Of a DNA stretch of 64,000 bases, positions 45,401-57,600 are shown piece after piece. Made by a program: the position numbers and the translations under genes. The notes beneath the pieces are model-generated. The model saw only the letters and a list, made by a program, of their open reading frames with translations. It was not told the origin of the DNA and did not search any database. Every line of letters begins with the position of its first letter. Within the stretch, counting starts at the first letter, position 1. Source of the stretch: Mycteria americana (Eukaryota > Chordata > Aves > Ciconiiformes > Ciconiidae); assembly GCF_035582795.1 (NCBI RefSeq), contig NC_134390.1:1627560-1691559 (forward strand), given 5' to 3'.

Positions 45401-46674
45401 ACTTCTGGCCTCCTAAGGACAAATTCCTGATGCTGTGCCCTCAGCGCTACCTCGAGGTGGAGTTTCCTCTTGCGAAATCAGCGGGTGCTGAAAAAGTCCT
45501 CTTGGCTCTGATGACTGGGAAAGGCTTTGCTCCCTCGTCTAGATGTACGTGTCACGGTCCTCATCCTCCCCCTGCCCCATCCTGACTGCTGGGGTTCTTA
45601 CTGCTCCAGAAAGGCAGGTAGGATGCCCCTGAGATCCGGTGTGCCACTGGTCGCTGTCTTCTGCTGGGGAATAAACGATAAATTCAGAAGGTGCACCCGA
45701 AGCAAGCAAAATTAAATAGAGTAGAGGGAAGCTTGGTGGCAGGAAATCCCAGTTTTTACTGGCGCCTGCTCATATCAGATAATTTGACCTCTAACAAAAA
45801 ATAAATCCCTCTGTAGTCCAATTCCACAAGGCTGGGCAAATGACTGCCGTAAAAAAAGGAGCTTTCTGCCATGCCCTTCGTTTGTTCTCACAATATGACA
45901 TCTCATTCCAGCGTGCGCCTCAATTCATTCTGCTCTGTAACATCATGGACAGAAGGCACGATTGTTTCTGCTGCGGTTCCAAAACCAGCTGCCGAGAGAA
46001 GGCCTTTGGGAGGAGAGCAGTGAGCCAGACAGCAGGCTCCCTAGCAGCGCTGGATGGAGTTCAAGGAAAATTGTTTGCCTCGCCACCCTCCTGTAAGTTA
46101 ACAGTAGATGGTGACTAACAGGAAAGAAACTTCACCGTGGTGTAAACACAAAAATGTTTGTATTTGCCTTCCAGATGGGCATTAATGTTATCTGATTATA
46201 GTTTCTCGAGTTGTGTCGCTTCTGCATTGCCTCCTTAGAAGACAGTGAATTATTGTTACGAAGCATGAATTATTTACTAGCTCTATAGACTGGGCCTGTT
46301 TTTCCACCCCGTCTGCACGTGAAGCCGATGAGGTTGTGAGCGTGTAAGGACTCTGCCGAAACGGGAAGTGTCTTGACGGACGTCCGTGGCACTGGCCGCT
46401 TCACCAGCTGGGCATTTCAATTAAATGGCCGGGTCTTGTGGGAGTAGGGCAGAGCCAACCTCAGGAAAATGATCTAATCGGAGCATTAGCAGTAATTTAC
46501 ATCCCGTCAAGGCCTGGTTTCAGAACCCTGAGCTCCTGGAGGATATCCAGGTACTCAGCAGGTCTGAAAATGAGGCTCAGAAGTCTTTTGTGCTGCGATT
46601 TCTCTATTGCTTTGATATCTCAGTTTAAAGCGATGAGCACACTAAAAATTAATGAGCAGATTTGGAGATAAAGA

Positions 46675-46775
46675 GGTCTGTAAAACAGGGATAATACTTA
46701 ACTGCTTCACAGGGGGCACAAGGATTAATGAGTTAATGTTTGCAAAGTGCTTTGAAGATGAGAAGCGCTAAGTCT
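46675..46775 (+). mobile_element. MIR-like SINE fossil
   Basis: It reads TCTGTAAAACAGGGATAATA, then GGCACAAGGATTAATGAGTT and GCAAAGTGCTTTGAAGATGA, in the order of the 3' half of a MIR-type SINE in plus orientation. Confidence 0.6.
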
Positions 46776-48485
46776 GATTACATCTGGTGGGTGAAGCAGA
46801 TGAGGATGAAGAAGAGGTTCTCAATTCCATCTTCTAGCTACCAGGGACAAGGTCTCGCCAAGTGTCATAATAAATAACGAACTGAAGGCGGTTTGCTCCC
46901 GTGCTGTCCCTGGCAGTCTGGAGTCGGGTAGCCCCTGGCAGCAGATGGGCTTCCAGAACGGATTCCGCGGTCTGTAAAGAGTCGCTTCTCATTTATTCTG
47001 CTCAAAGTTACTTCCTTGGTTTCTGCTACTTTCGTTTGCTTTTCTTTCGTGCGTGTGTTTCTTGGAGATGCCAGTCAGCGAAAACCCGCAGAACCTGCCA
47101 GCTGGACCCACAATTTGCAGTACGGCTTGTGCTACTGTTCCTAATCTCTTCAATGGACCCCGATTATTTCTTTTGCTGACTTAAACACCCCCGATTTGCG
47201 AGACCATAATTGCAGGTAATGGTGTTAAGCGGGACCTGGGTTCCCTTGCGGGGCAAGCAGCGGCGATCCACAGCAACATCCTACTGACAGGGACCCTGCG
47301 GTCTGAAAACCGTATCCTTCACCCAAACCAAACCCACTGCAGAATGTTTTAATTCTTTAATAGGGTATGACTCGATCACCTCAGATCCCCAGAACAACCC
47401 TTGTTCCCCTAAGTGGGCTGTGATAAGTTTTGTGGATCTTTCCCTTCTAAAGGGAAATGGTTTCAGAGTGGTTTTTCCTTGCAGGAGTCCCCTCCGTGGC
47501 GGTGTTCTCCACTGCTGCCCCCGTGGGTCTGTGTAACGCCAGACGGCCGAGGCACACACGAGCAGGATTCTTGTGTTCGGGGCTTTCAGTAGGTGAGATT
47601 TGACCCTTTCTCTGTCAGTCTGACACTGCAATCTCAGCGGCGTCATCTCCGCAACGGAGATGTGACTATTAAATGTGCGGCGCACAGAATAAACCACTCA
47701 GGCTCCAGCGGGCTCAACTGGGCCCTGCCCGTGGAGATGAGCTGGCGTCGCGGCCTAGCCTGACAGAGACACTGCAGTGGATTTCTGCCCGTTCTGTATT
47801 GGCGCTGTCTGGAGGAAATCCTGCGTCCTGTTACGGTTTTCACCGGAGCCAAGGCTTCTCTCCTCTTCCCAGCCTCTCCCCACCCGTTCCCGGCGATGGA
47901 AGCCCTGGCAGCCGCCCCGGCCCCTTCCCCGTCTGGGGCCACGTCCCCGTCCTCCCCGTCTGTGAGCAAGCTGGGGGTGAAGGGCGCGCCGTGACGGCCG
48001 AGGGGGACAGTCCCGCCCCGGGGGTGCTGGCAGCGGGCTCGTCCCCGGAAACCTGCTCCGGCTGGCCTCCCCAGCACGCCGGGTGCCACCGGGGGAAGGG
48101 AGCGGGGAGGCCGGCGCTGCCCGGCTCGGCAGTGGCCCCTGCGGGCCGCCGGGGGCAGAGCCGGATCGGGGCTGCGGGCGGGCCCTGCGACGGAGAGAGC
48201 CGGCCCGCCGCTGGGCGGGGGATCCGCCTTCGTTTTGCGGAAGAAAAAAGTATTTTGGGTTCTTTCATTGAAAAACCAAAGCCGGCCCCAGGCGCGGGAA
48301 GGTCGGAGCCCGCGGCTGCCTCCCGCTTCCCCGCTCCGTGCCTCGGCTCTGCGGGGCAGCCCACTCCCGCCCGCGGGGGGCGCCGGCTCCCCCCGCGCAG
48401 TGGTGCAGCCGCCGCGCCCCCTGGCGGAGCGGTTCCTTCCCGCTCCCGCGCGCAGGGAATGGGCCGGCCCGGCACCGCCCGTGCC

Positions 48486-48512
48486 CCGGAAGCGCTCGGC
48501 GTGCTCCGGAAG
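48486..48512 (+). promoter_or_regulatory. Paired ETS/GABPA sites, LARP4 promoter
   Basis: CCGGAAG occurs at 48486-48492 and again at 48506-48512, in the same orientation and 20 bases apart (two helical turns). GABPA binds such tandem pairs as a heterotetramer. This is a typical housekeeping promoter layout. Confidence 0.6.
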
Positions 48513-48529
48513 AGGCGGTGGGCGGCGGA

Positions 48530-48546
48530 GGGAGGGAGGGAGGGGG
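48530..48546 (+). other. Potential G-quadruplex, LARP4 promoter
   Basis: GGGAGGGAGGGAGGGGG has four G-runs with single-base loops, a strong quadruplex pattern just downstream of the ETS pair. If transcribed, it would sit in the 5' UTR. Confidence 0.65.
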
Positions 48547-48676
48547 CCGGGCCCTGGCGGCAGCAGCCGGAGGCGGAGCCCGGGTGTCCTTATCGCTGGC
48601 GCTGGCGCGGCCGCCGCCGGGCAGCGGGGAGCGCGGCGCGGATCGCGGGCCCGCCGGCCTGGGCGCGGGCGGCAGG

Positions 48677-48694
48677 ATGCTGCTCTTCGTGGAG
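48677..48694 (+). CDS. LARP4: LARP4 coding exon 1
   Basis: An 18-base coding segment for MLLFVE, ending at a GTGAGG donor. The start is supported by identity with the known LARP4 N-terminus and by joining in phase to exon 2. The ATG context has A at -4 and G at -3. Confidence 0.9.
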
Positions 48695-51600
48695 GTGAGG
48701 CGCGGCGGGGCGGCGCGGGGCCGGGCCATGTGGCGGGAGGCCGCGCACGCCGCTCCGCGCCGCCGGCCGCGCCGGGGGGAGGGGACGGGGCTGACACAGC
48801 AAATCCGGGGGCGGCGGCCGCGGGCCTGGCGGGCGGGGAGGGGGGGCTCGGCGCTCTGGAAGGTTCCGCCGGTGCCGGGGCCTCCGCGTGGGGGCGGCGG
48901 GGGGGGGTGAAAGGCACCGCGGTGACCTTCCGGGGGAGCCGCCGCACCGCGGCCTGCCGTGAAGGTTACGCGCGGCGCGGGCCCTGGGGCGGCCGGGGCC
49001 GCCGCGCCAGCCCCGCTCGGCGGCGGGCGGGACTCGCGGGGCCTCCTGCGCTTTGGAGGGGGGCGGCGGGGAGCGGAGCGGCCCTGGCAGCGGCGGGGCG
49101 GGCCCGGCCCCGCGCCCCTCGGCAGCACACGGCCGCCGCGCCGGGCTGCACGCCGGCGCTTTCGACTGGGCCCGGGCGCGCTGGGAGCGGCGGCGCGGCC
49201 CGGGCGCGGCGTCTGCGTTAAATCCGTTAATTAAATACCCGGGGTTGATGGCGGGGGGTGATCTACGGCAGCGGGGGGAGACGGTTCGGCCGGCGGAGCG
49301 GCCCTGCCGCTTCTGAGCGCGCCGGGCCGGGGGCCTTGTGGGGGCGAGGAGCGCGGCTGCGAGCGCGGGCGGCCCGTCCCGCGGCGCGGAGGTCAGGCGG
49401 GGAGGGCGCGGGGGGCGGGCGGCTCGGTGCGTCCCTCCCGGCGCGTCCCTCCCGGCGGCACACGGGCGCTTCGCGGGGCAGGGCGGGCGGTGGGCAGCGT
49501 CTTGGCCCGGGCCTGGGTCGGCAGCCGCTGCCCGTGCCGGTGCTTCACCTACTGACGGCGTTTGACGGGATTCGGTGAAGCGGTTTCAGCATTTGCCGGA
49601 GAAACCCAGGCAACAGCGCTGATCCTTTAAACTTTGCAGTAGGTTTTGTCCAAAAAGCGTACAGAGCAAACAGCTGCTGGGTTAACTAAGAGACCACTGA
49701 GGGAAGCCGGTCGATCGCTAAGGGTGTATTCAGCTGGAGTGTGGCGATGGTGGTCTTGTACGTGAATACCGACATATATTCTGCAGTTAAGAACCTCTAA
49801 ATAAAAAGGCTTGGGAAACACCTTCTCTTTCGTAAGCTAATTGCCTCGGTTCTGAACTGAATGTTACTTGATTTGCACGGGGAGGAAAAAAGGTGTCACG
49901 AACGCAGAATGACAGGTCTTAAGGATTTGGTTTTACAGTATTTAACTTGAAGAGGAACTGCTCAAGCTGATCGGAGCTGCAGCCCGATGACGGCAGCCAG
50001 GAGCTGCGAGCAGCCAACCTCATCCGAGGCCAAGCGTGGCGGAGAGGAGCTGAGCCTGCGAGACGGAGGTGGCCCCTCCAAGTAGCAGGCGTGCAAGGCA
50101 GGAACCCGCAGCAGTGACATGGAGCGGTTGTGTTGTGGATGGGGCTCGGGCTGCTCAAAGGGAGCTGAAGCAGATCAGAAGCCTGCGAAGCCAGGCAGCG
50201 CACGTCCGGGTGTTTAGTGAATCCTTTTAAAGCACAAACTTGACTTACTTTGGTAGCTTTGTTTGATCTCCTCCTTTCTCTTCCACCGATAGTGTTGCGA
50301 GTTAGTTTTTGTGACCTTCATTCAGGAAGCATCGATAATGTTTAATTTTGAGCTCCTGAGGACAGTCCGGAATTTCCGAAGGTGCCTTTTCACTGCCAGG
50401 ACAGGGAACTTGAGCTCTTGACCAGGTGTTCTGAAACACCGCAGTCGGATGCTTGAAAGCAGACTGCAGCGTTTATCTCGGGATCTTTGGGGTTGCCTGA
50501 ACACTAAGGTACAGAACAGGATTGTGTTAGAAGTCCTGAAGCTTCCGAGAGGATTAGCTGGCTTGCTTTAGCTGTCAGCGTTAGATTTTAGACTTAAGTG
50601 AAGTGTGCACATGGTGATTGTGAATCGATTCCTTCACAGTGTGCACAGTGGAATCCGGTTTTCCTTGAATATCTTCTAGCTTAAAAAACTTGCTGCAGCG
50701 AGGGAACGGTGTAGGGCTTGTGCTCTTTTTCACGCATTAATGTTTGGGGTAGGTCTTGTTTTTCACTTGCAGCCGGGGCCAGCATGCTGTTAACAATCGA
50801 TAATGAAGGTGCTTTGGGAATGTTATTAAATGCATTGTGAAAAATGTAATTGATAATGGCTTGCTGTGCCTGCTTTGGGTTTTGGTCAGTCGGGTACGTG
50901 TTCCTAATTCATTATATTAGTAATTTATTGGGAAAATTGAAATCTGTGCATTTCAGGTGGGTGAAACGCTGCCCTAATTGTTGCCAGCGATGTTTCCTAG
51001 CTAGAAAACCAGGACTGTGTGAAGCGCTGAGTATTGCTGGCCCTCTTTTTTAGCAGGTGAGGCTTCCTGCTTCCCTCTAGGTGACAGACCCCCCAAATTG
51101 TCTCTGTTCGTACAGAAGGGATGGACACCGTTGACACAAGCGAGGGTGGTACCATCTTCCTACGGCACAACTGCACGTTTGCTTTACCGAGGGGTAAAGG
51201 AGGCAGCCCTAGTCCTCGGGTGCTTGTGCTGGCTAATGAAAAGAACATGCTGCAGTCAGTGGAAGTAACGCTCTGTGACCATTAAAGTTCACGCGTGTTT
51301 TGAGGATTACCTGGGCGGTTCAGAGTACTGAACCGTTCTTACGTGAGATCCATCAGTCAGCTCCAAAGGAGTTCTGCGTGTTGCTTTTGGTGTGACAGCA
51401 GCTTCCTCTCTTTTTTTGGTTTGCTTCGCAGCCTGGGTGAGCTTTAGAAAGGTGACAGGTAACTGCACTGGCCCGTGTCTGAGTCCGCTGCAGATGCCTC
51501 TTTCCCTGCCCGTCGCGTCCCCCAGCCAGCACAAGGCTTTTCTTTGCCAACCTCCCATAGGTTTGCTGACCTTTGTTTTTTTAATGTCTGCTTACATTTC

Positions 51601-54600
51601 CCGTTCTGGAAAATGCTTAGATTCTCACCTCACAAGTTTTATGAAATTCTCTTCTAGATTTTTCCCTTAGCTTCCCTTCTAGAGAGTCTGTCTGCTCTGG
51701 GAAATCTGTCACAAGCTCAGTGTTAAGATTTGGGTTGCAGGGTAATTTGAATTAATATTGAAATAGAATGCGTTAAAAGAAACTCTGAGTACTTTCATTT
51801 TTGTTGGCTTAATTGAATCTGTTAAATGTAATTTAGACTGTTGCAATAAGAAAAATATTCTTTGCCATCCTTTCAAAATGAAATAGATGCTTTGATAGTC
51901 AATTTTGAGGAATTGCTGGAGGAGAATCTTTGATTCACATTTGCTGAAAGTGAGGTAAACTAGAGGGAAGCTCTGCTGAGGAGGACAGCTTTGTCAGCGC
52001 GTGGATACCAGCGAGTGTTCCTAACCTTTGTAACTCTGTAAAGCTTTAACCTCATCATGAAAGTTCCCGATAGCAGCTGGGAGGATTGTTCTGCAGCCAA
52101 TCAAAGGGGCTCGGTATTTGTTAGCCTCAGTTAAATAAGCAAGAATTGATATTTTGGCCTTCTCTTCAGAAGAGCCGCGTGCCAGAATGGAGTGGCGCTG
52201 CTCCTGGTGCAGAGCAGCCTGTATTTTTAAAAAGCTTATGTAAATTAGGGACTTTCTATCCTCTCAGAGTCCATGGTGTCTTGCTATTAAGATGGATGAC
52301 ATCAGGGCTGGGTCTTGCAGAATTGCATTACATGTCATTAAGTCTTTCTAGAACAAAGAGGAAGTAGCCCACGCTCTGTTTCAGGTGTGTATTTCGGCCG
52401 TTGTATTAATAGCCCATTCATCACTTTATCAGCCTGAATCTATTTAGTTTCTTAGCACTTTTCACTTGGACCTGTGATTTCTGAACTCCTGTGTTACCAC
52501 GTGTGTTGTTCGGTATTTGCTGAAGTGAATAACATCATCTGCTGTACGCAGGGTTGCTTTTTACTTATGATCAGCTCCAGAAGTGTAGTAATCTCCCTAC
52601 AGTGTTTCAGTTTCACTTTATCATACTTATTCCTTAAAATTACTTTCAGCTTGAGCTAAACGCTAACCTCAAAGACATAAGGTAGTGAGGCAGTGTTTAT
52701 TTTTATAAAATAATGAATCATCTCCTGGATGTGTCTTATCTTTTTTGCTTTGATGAAACATACATTCAAGGAAATGGAATCTGCTGGTTTTCAGTTCTTG
52801 AGTAGGTACCCACGCTGACAGGTATGCTGCGACCCAGGGGTGACCAGCAGTTGAGCTGAGTTAAGTTTTGAACTTGCTGAACTGCATCGGCAGCGAGAGT
52901 ATGTGGGTGCAACAGGTTACCGGGTTTTTCTTCTAAGGTTGTTTTGTTGGAGAACAACTACTCTGAAAACGAAGAAGGGAAATGTACCTCTGTCCTTTCG
53001 CACTGAACTATTTCTAGTTCTTCTTTCTGTTTCCAGCTATATTCTTCTGCTAAGGTTAACGAACGAAAGGGGGAAGGCTCCGTTGCTGTGTGGATTAAAT
53101 CAGCGGTGCACGGGGGATTTTGAATCCCAAAGAGGGCCTTGCAAAAGTTGTGATCTTTGTTTCTTCTTCTCTCGTGGTTGTCTTGAACCTCTCCAGTGTT
53201 TGGAGGCTTTTCATTACTGAATTTGGGCTTGCAGCAAATGGCTTTGGAACTAGGTGTGACCTTGGCAGAGGAATTATCTCTAAAGCTATTGCAACTGCTT
53301 CCTTATCCTTTTGCTTTATGTTTGAGGCCTGGTAGTAAGCCACTCCTTAATTTCAGAATCCAGGAGGCTGGCCTCTGAAATATCAAACTTCCTTATTTGT
53401 GAATTTGTGAGATAGGAGCTAGGATTAATGGCTTTCGCCTTTTAAATTCAAGCAAATGGCGTGAGTGAAGTGGACTACCTATCGTTCAATGTCTGAAGGA
53501 ACCTGTTCAGAGGAAACTGTTTTAGTTGCTTGTAGGGTGTTAGGAATTCTTGGGAGGAGAATTTCTGCAAAAGCATAGTTTTCTTGTTGATGTGGAAGTA
53601 GTTAGTTTTATCACGGTAGAGCGAAAGCCATTACAATGTTTATCCTCTGTGCTGTTGCTGGGTTATTGGACGCCTTACTCGAATGCCTTTGAGCTTCTGA
53701 GCAGCCGTCAGGAGGGGACCTTGGAGGGCACCATCTTTTGCTGTAGAAATAAGTGTCTGTCAGGTTCCAGGTTGGAATCGAGCCATTTCTCTTGTCTGTC
53801 TCATGTTCTTATGTTTATGCTCTTACTCTAATTATGGCCCTTGTTGCCCAGTCTCAAAGTGAGACGATCCTGTTGCCCCCTCCCAGCAGGCTGCGATGGT
53901 GTGTATGTTTGTCTTGGCACTTCAGAAACTGTAATCTCCTTGGTTACAGGTTTAAGGAAATTATTAGCATACACTGATGTGTGTGAGATGTAGGTAAACT
54001 CATGGGGAAATCGGGTAGTACTCGGGTAAGCTCATGAGGAATCCTGGCATAGCACAGGTGATGCTTGGTTAGTATAGATGTCACTAATTCAGTAAGTCAT
54101 TAGTTTCTTCTCCTTGAAATATGTTTTTTTTACCTTCCTTTCTAGGAAGGGGTCTGGAGGAGGGAAAATTTCCCTTTCTGGTGAAAGGGGACTGGAGCAT
54201 TATGACAGTCAAGTCTTTAAAAGCTTGTGAGTTACCAGAGTCCTTGACGGCTAGCCGCTTCCTCTGCTGATGTTGTCGGATGTCAATAAAGAGAGGTTGA
54301 AGGCAACACTTCTAATGGAGGTAGAAATGAAATACTTGGAAAATACCAAGGATTTTCCTGTTTTGATTAATGAAAAATCACATAGGTGCTTAATAGCTGG
54401 GTAGACACTTGAGATGTGGAACTCTAGAAAATCACTAAATTCACCTATATTGCCTGGCTTGACTTCTAAAGCATCGTGGGATTATTTTTCCTAATAAAAG
54501 TGTTCTGGTCTCTTCAGCAGGTAACATCGAAAGGTGCTGGCTTAAACCCCAACGCAAAAGTGTGGCAAGAAGTACCCCAAGGGAGTGGTGAGGCTGTGCC

Positions 54601-57600
54601 ACCAACAAATGGCGCAGAGCACTCATGGCAAGAAACAGCGGCTGCACAAGGGACTCATACCGAGGGTGAGATGTCGCGGGCCCAGGGTGAAACACTAGCT
54701 GTGATACGTCCCTTGCTAGGTAGCACTGAGGGCTCCCTTACAGAGTTCAGCACTGAGAGGCAACCTCTTGCTCTTGTCCTTGAGGTCGTTAGTGCTGATG
54801 TAGCAACGAGTATGAAATGAATGTGAGAAAGCGGTAGGCAGGTTATAGAGATTACAGGTCTGACCGGTGAGCTTTGGTTTAGGGATTCAAGGTGTCCAGA
54901 GCTGCGCTAGGACAGAATACTTCAGCAGGTAACAGGATCTGAGGGGCCCGGTGATGACTGAGTAACGCGCTAAGAGGGAAACAAGATGCTAAATGTGTAG
55001 AAATGGACTCATGACTTGTATTGTTCACCATTGCTGCACTTTAGCACACACTTGACCCTGTGAACGGGAAGATAAGATCTGAGGGCCACCTACAATCCTG
55101 GTAGATCACTGAAGGTGCCGCTGAGAACTGTTAGACAGTAGCGTTTGTACTGGAGTGAGAACTGCAAAGCATCTATGATTAGCTCCTTTCAGTTTAGTCT
55201 GTATTCCATGTCAGTCCCCATTTTCCATACTCACCATGTGGTCAGTCCTGTTGTCCAGAACTAAATATTCAAATGGTTTATCTCTTCTGACTTGGCTTAG
55301 AGTTGATATGAAGCCAATTGTATAGCTGAGGTTACTCAAAATACGGCAGAGGCCTGTTAAGTAGGAAGCAGAAGATCCCTTGGAAAAAGGTTTAGGAAAA
55401 CTTAGGGATAAAGAAGGAAGGATTCACATTTGTGTGCCCTGTCAAAAGTTTCTGGTAAGTCAGCAGAAGTGAAGAGAGAGTACTGAGTTTGTGCATTGGC
55501 TGAGAGAAACTAATTTGTCTCTTCATAACAATGTGAAGCAATCATGGCAGTGTTACGCTGCTGGAAAATTAACGGCAGTTTTTCCAAATATGTTGTTCTT
55601 GCTTTTAACTTCTAATGTAAGTAGTTGAATAGTATTACTTCTCAAAGTATGTTTTTTAGTGGATTCGTTGTTAGTGTGGAAAAGATCTAGCAGAGCAGTT
55701 GATTTTTTTGAACAATCTCCTTTGCCTGACTGTCAGATTAAACTGAAATTGCGCTTGTTTCTATCTCAAGCAGCTGTGGTGAAGACTAAGCTGAGGTGTC
55801 CTGAATAAGAGATTGGCCAATTTCAATGTCATTCCACTGTGGTTTATAACAATCACCAAGTGCTCCCGAGTCCTTTATATAAATAAGAATCGTGTAATGC
55901 GTTGAAGTGATGTAAGCTATTTTAGTGCTTTGTTTTTAGGAACCTCGTTCAAATACTTTAAATTTCAGGTGGAAAGCCCGTTTTTTAGATCCTCTGCCAC
56001 TTTTGGGGATCTTACAATTTCACGATCCTGTTATTTACTTTTCCCCGAGACCCTAGTGCAAACCAGAAGATCTTCCTGAAATTGGAGAGGTAGAAAGTGC
56101 TCTCCAATACAAAGTAGGCGCTGAAAGTCTAAAAAACGTGACCTAAGTCTAGATGTTTTCAGTTACAGCATTCTCAAGTATTTGTTCTAATGTTAGTAGC
56201 CAAAAGTTTTCAAATGGAAAATGTTCTGAAGGCTATAGTAGGTTTTCTGTTGATGATGTGTTCTTTTGCCAGGTAACATAGAGATTTCAGAGGATAGCTG
56301 CAAGCAATATGAAGTGATGTATTCCTCGTCTTGTGAAGCCACAAGAAATGGCACTGGAGTTGATGAAGCATCTGCAAATGGAATTGTCCTAGCAACTGAA
56401 GATCTCGGATACCAAATCTATGAAGTGTCTGGTGAGTATTCAAGTTAGAATACCACTGTCAGTGTCTGTAATCCTCTGAAGTCTGCTGCAGTTATGACGT
56501 GACTTGCAAATCCAGAGTAGGAACTTTGAAATGTTCCATTCGGTGCATATTCAAGAAGATCCAAGCCTGCCATAGCACTTGGCTGAGTAGGTGAAACCGT
56601 GGGATCGAAATTGCTTTGAGAATGTGTAGTATGGAGGTCTTTAAGCGTGTCTCATGACCGTTTCTTCTTGGTCTTACCCAGAAGGATTAATTCTTTTATT
56701 GTACAATGAAACGTGTTCTTGCATTGTATTCTTCCCATGAAACTGAGATCTGATGGTGAATGTGATAACTTTTAGGCGAAGGCAGCTCCACTGTGTCCAC
56801 AGAAGACATTAGAGAATGTTTGAAAAAACAACTCGAATTCTGCTTTTCACGGTACAGTACAGTTAATTCAACTTTGTATAAACCCTTTATTAAAACCGTT
56901 GGCAATTCTTTTCCCTTTTTTTGGCTTGATACATGCTGTCATCTTCATAAAATGTTAACTGTGAGTGAGAGTTGGTTGCAATATGAAACAAGAGTTGCTA
57001 AAATGCTGTAGAAACCCTGGGGTACCTTCTGGGTGTTTCAGTCCTGTCCATGCATCCTTGTCCTTTAGTGAGAATTGAATATGACTTCTGTGCTTCACAC
57101 TTGTAAGACGTTGAAATAATTTAGCTGTGTATTACCAGAAGAGGTCTCTTTGGCAAGATCCTTTTTGCAGACTAACATGCCAAGCACTGTAACTTTCATT
57201 AAGTTTTTTTAATTATCTTCTGCTTTGTGTTGATCTGCTAGGATTTTTTTCCAGGAGAGAAAATCAGGGTACATTGTGGCTAGAGTTAGCTGTGAATGGT
57301 ATTGGTGAATATTTAAGCCTGCAGTTATCCTGCTTTTTTGAGGCTTCTGTAAGTAAAGTTCAGGATTTTTATAAAATAGTGGACTTCTGTCTTTTTAGTG
57401 AGAATCTTTCAAAGGATCTCTACTTGATGTCTCAAATGGACAGCGATCAGTTTGTTCCAATATGGACAATTGCCAACATGGAAGGTATTAAGAAGCTGAC
57501 AACTGATATGGACCTTATTCTTGAAGTCTTGAGATGTAAGTCTGGGTGTTTGGTGGCTGTATTAGTAGAACAAAGGATCCTTCTTTGCTCTAGAGAAGTG

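Larger units (their letters stand above)
37081..47640. other. LIMA1-LARP4 intergenic interval
   Basis: A 10.5 kb head-to-head interval. It holds two old CR1-like segments (39015-39760 and 40835-41140), a younger CR1 (41687-42272) and two MIR-like fossils (42375-42495 and 46675-46775). No frame with family resemblance and no FAM186A-like exon was recognised. Sequence from 43000 to 47600 appears unique and could hold regulatory elements or unspliced RNA genes that cannot be seen from sequence. Confidence 0.6.
47880..49560 (+). promoter_or_regulatory. LARP4: LARP4 CpG-island promoter
   Basis: A 1.7 kb CpG-dense region covers the first exon and runs far into intron 1. No TATA box was seen. Two ETS-type CCGGAAG sites and a G4-capable tract lie 130-190 bases upstream of the ATG, so transcription likely starts around 48520-48600. 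Long open frames on both strands here are artefacts of composition. Confidence 0.8.

Noticed and set aside
47643-49578. Open frames of 287-434 codons around LARP4 exon 1
   Set aside because: Same cause. The LARP4 coding exon is only 18 bases long, and these frames do not match known proteins.
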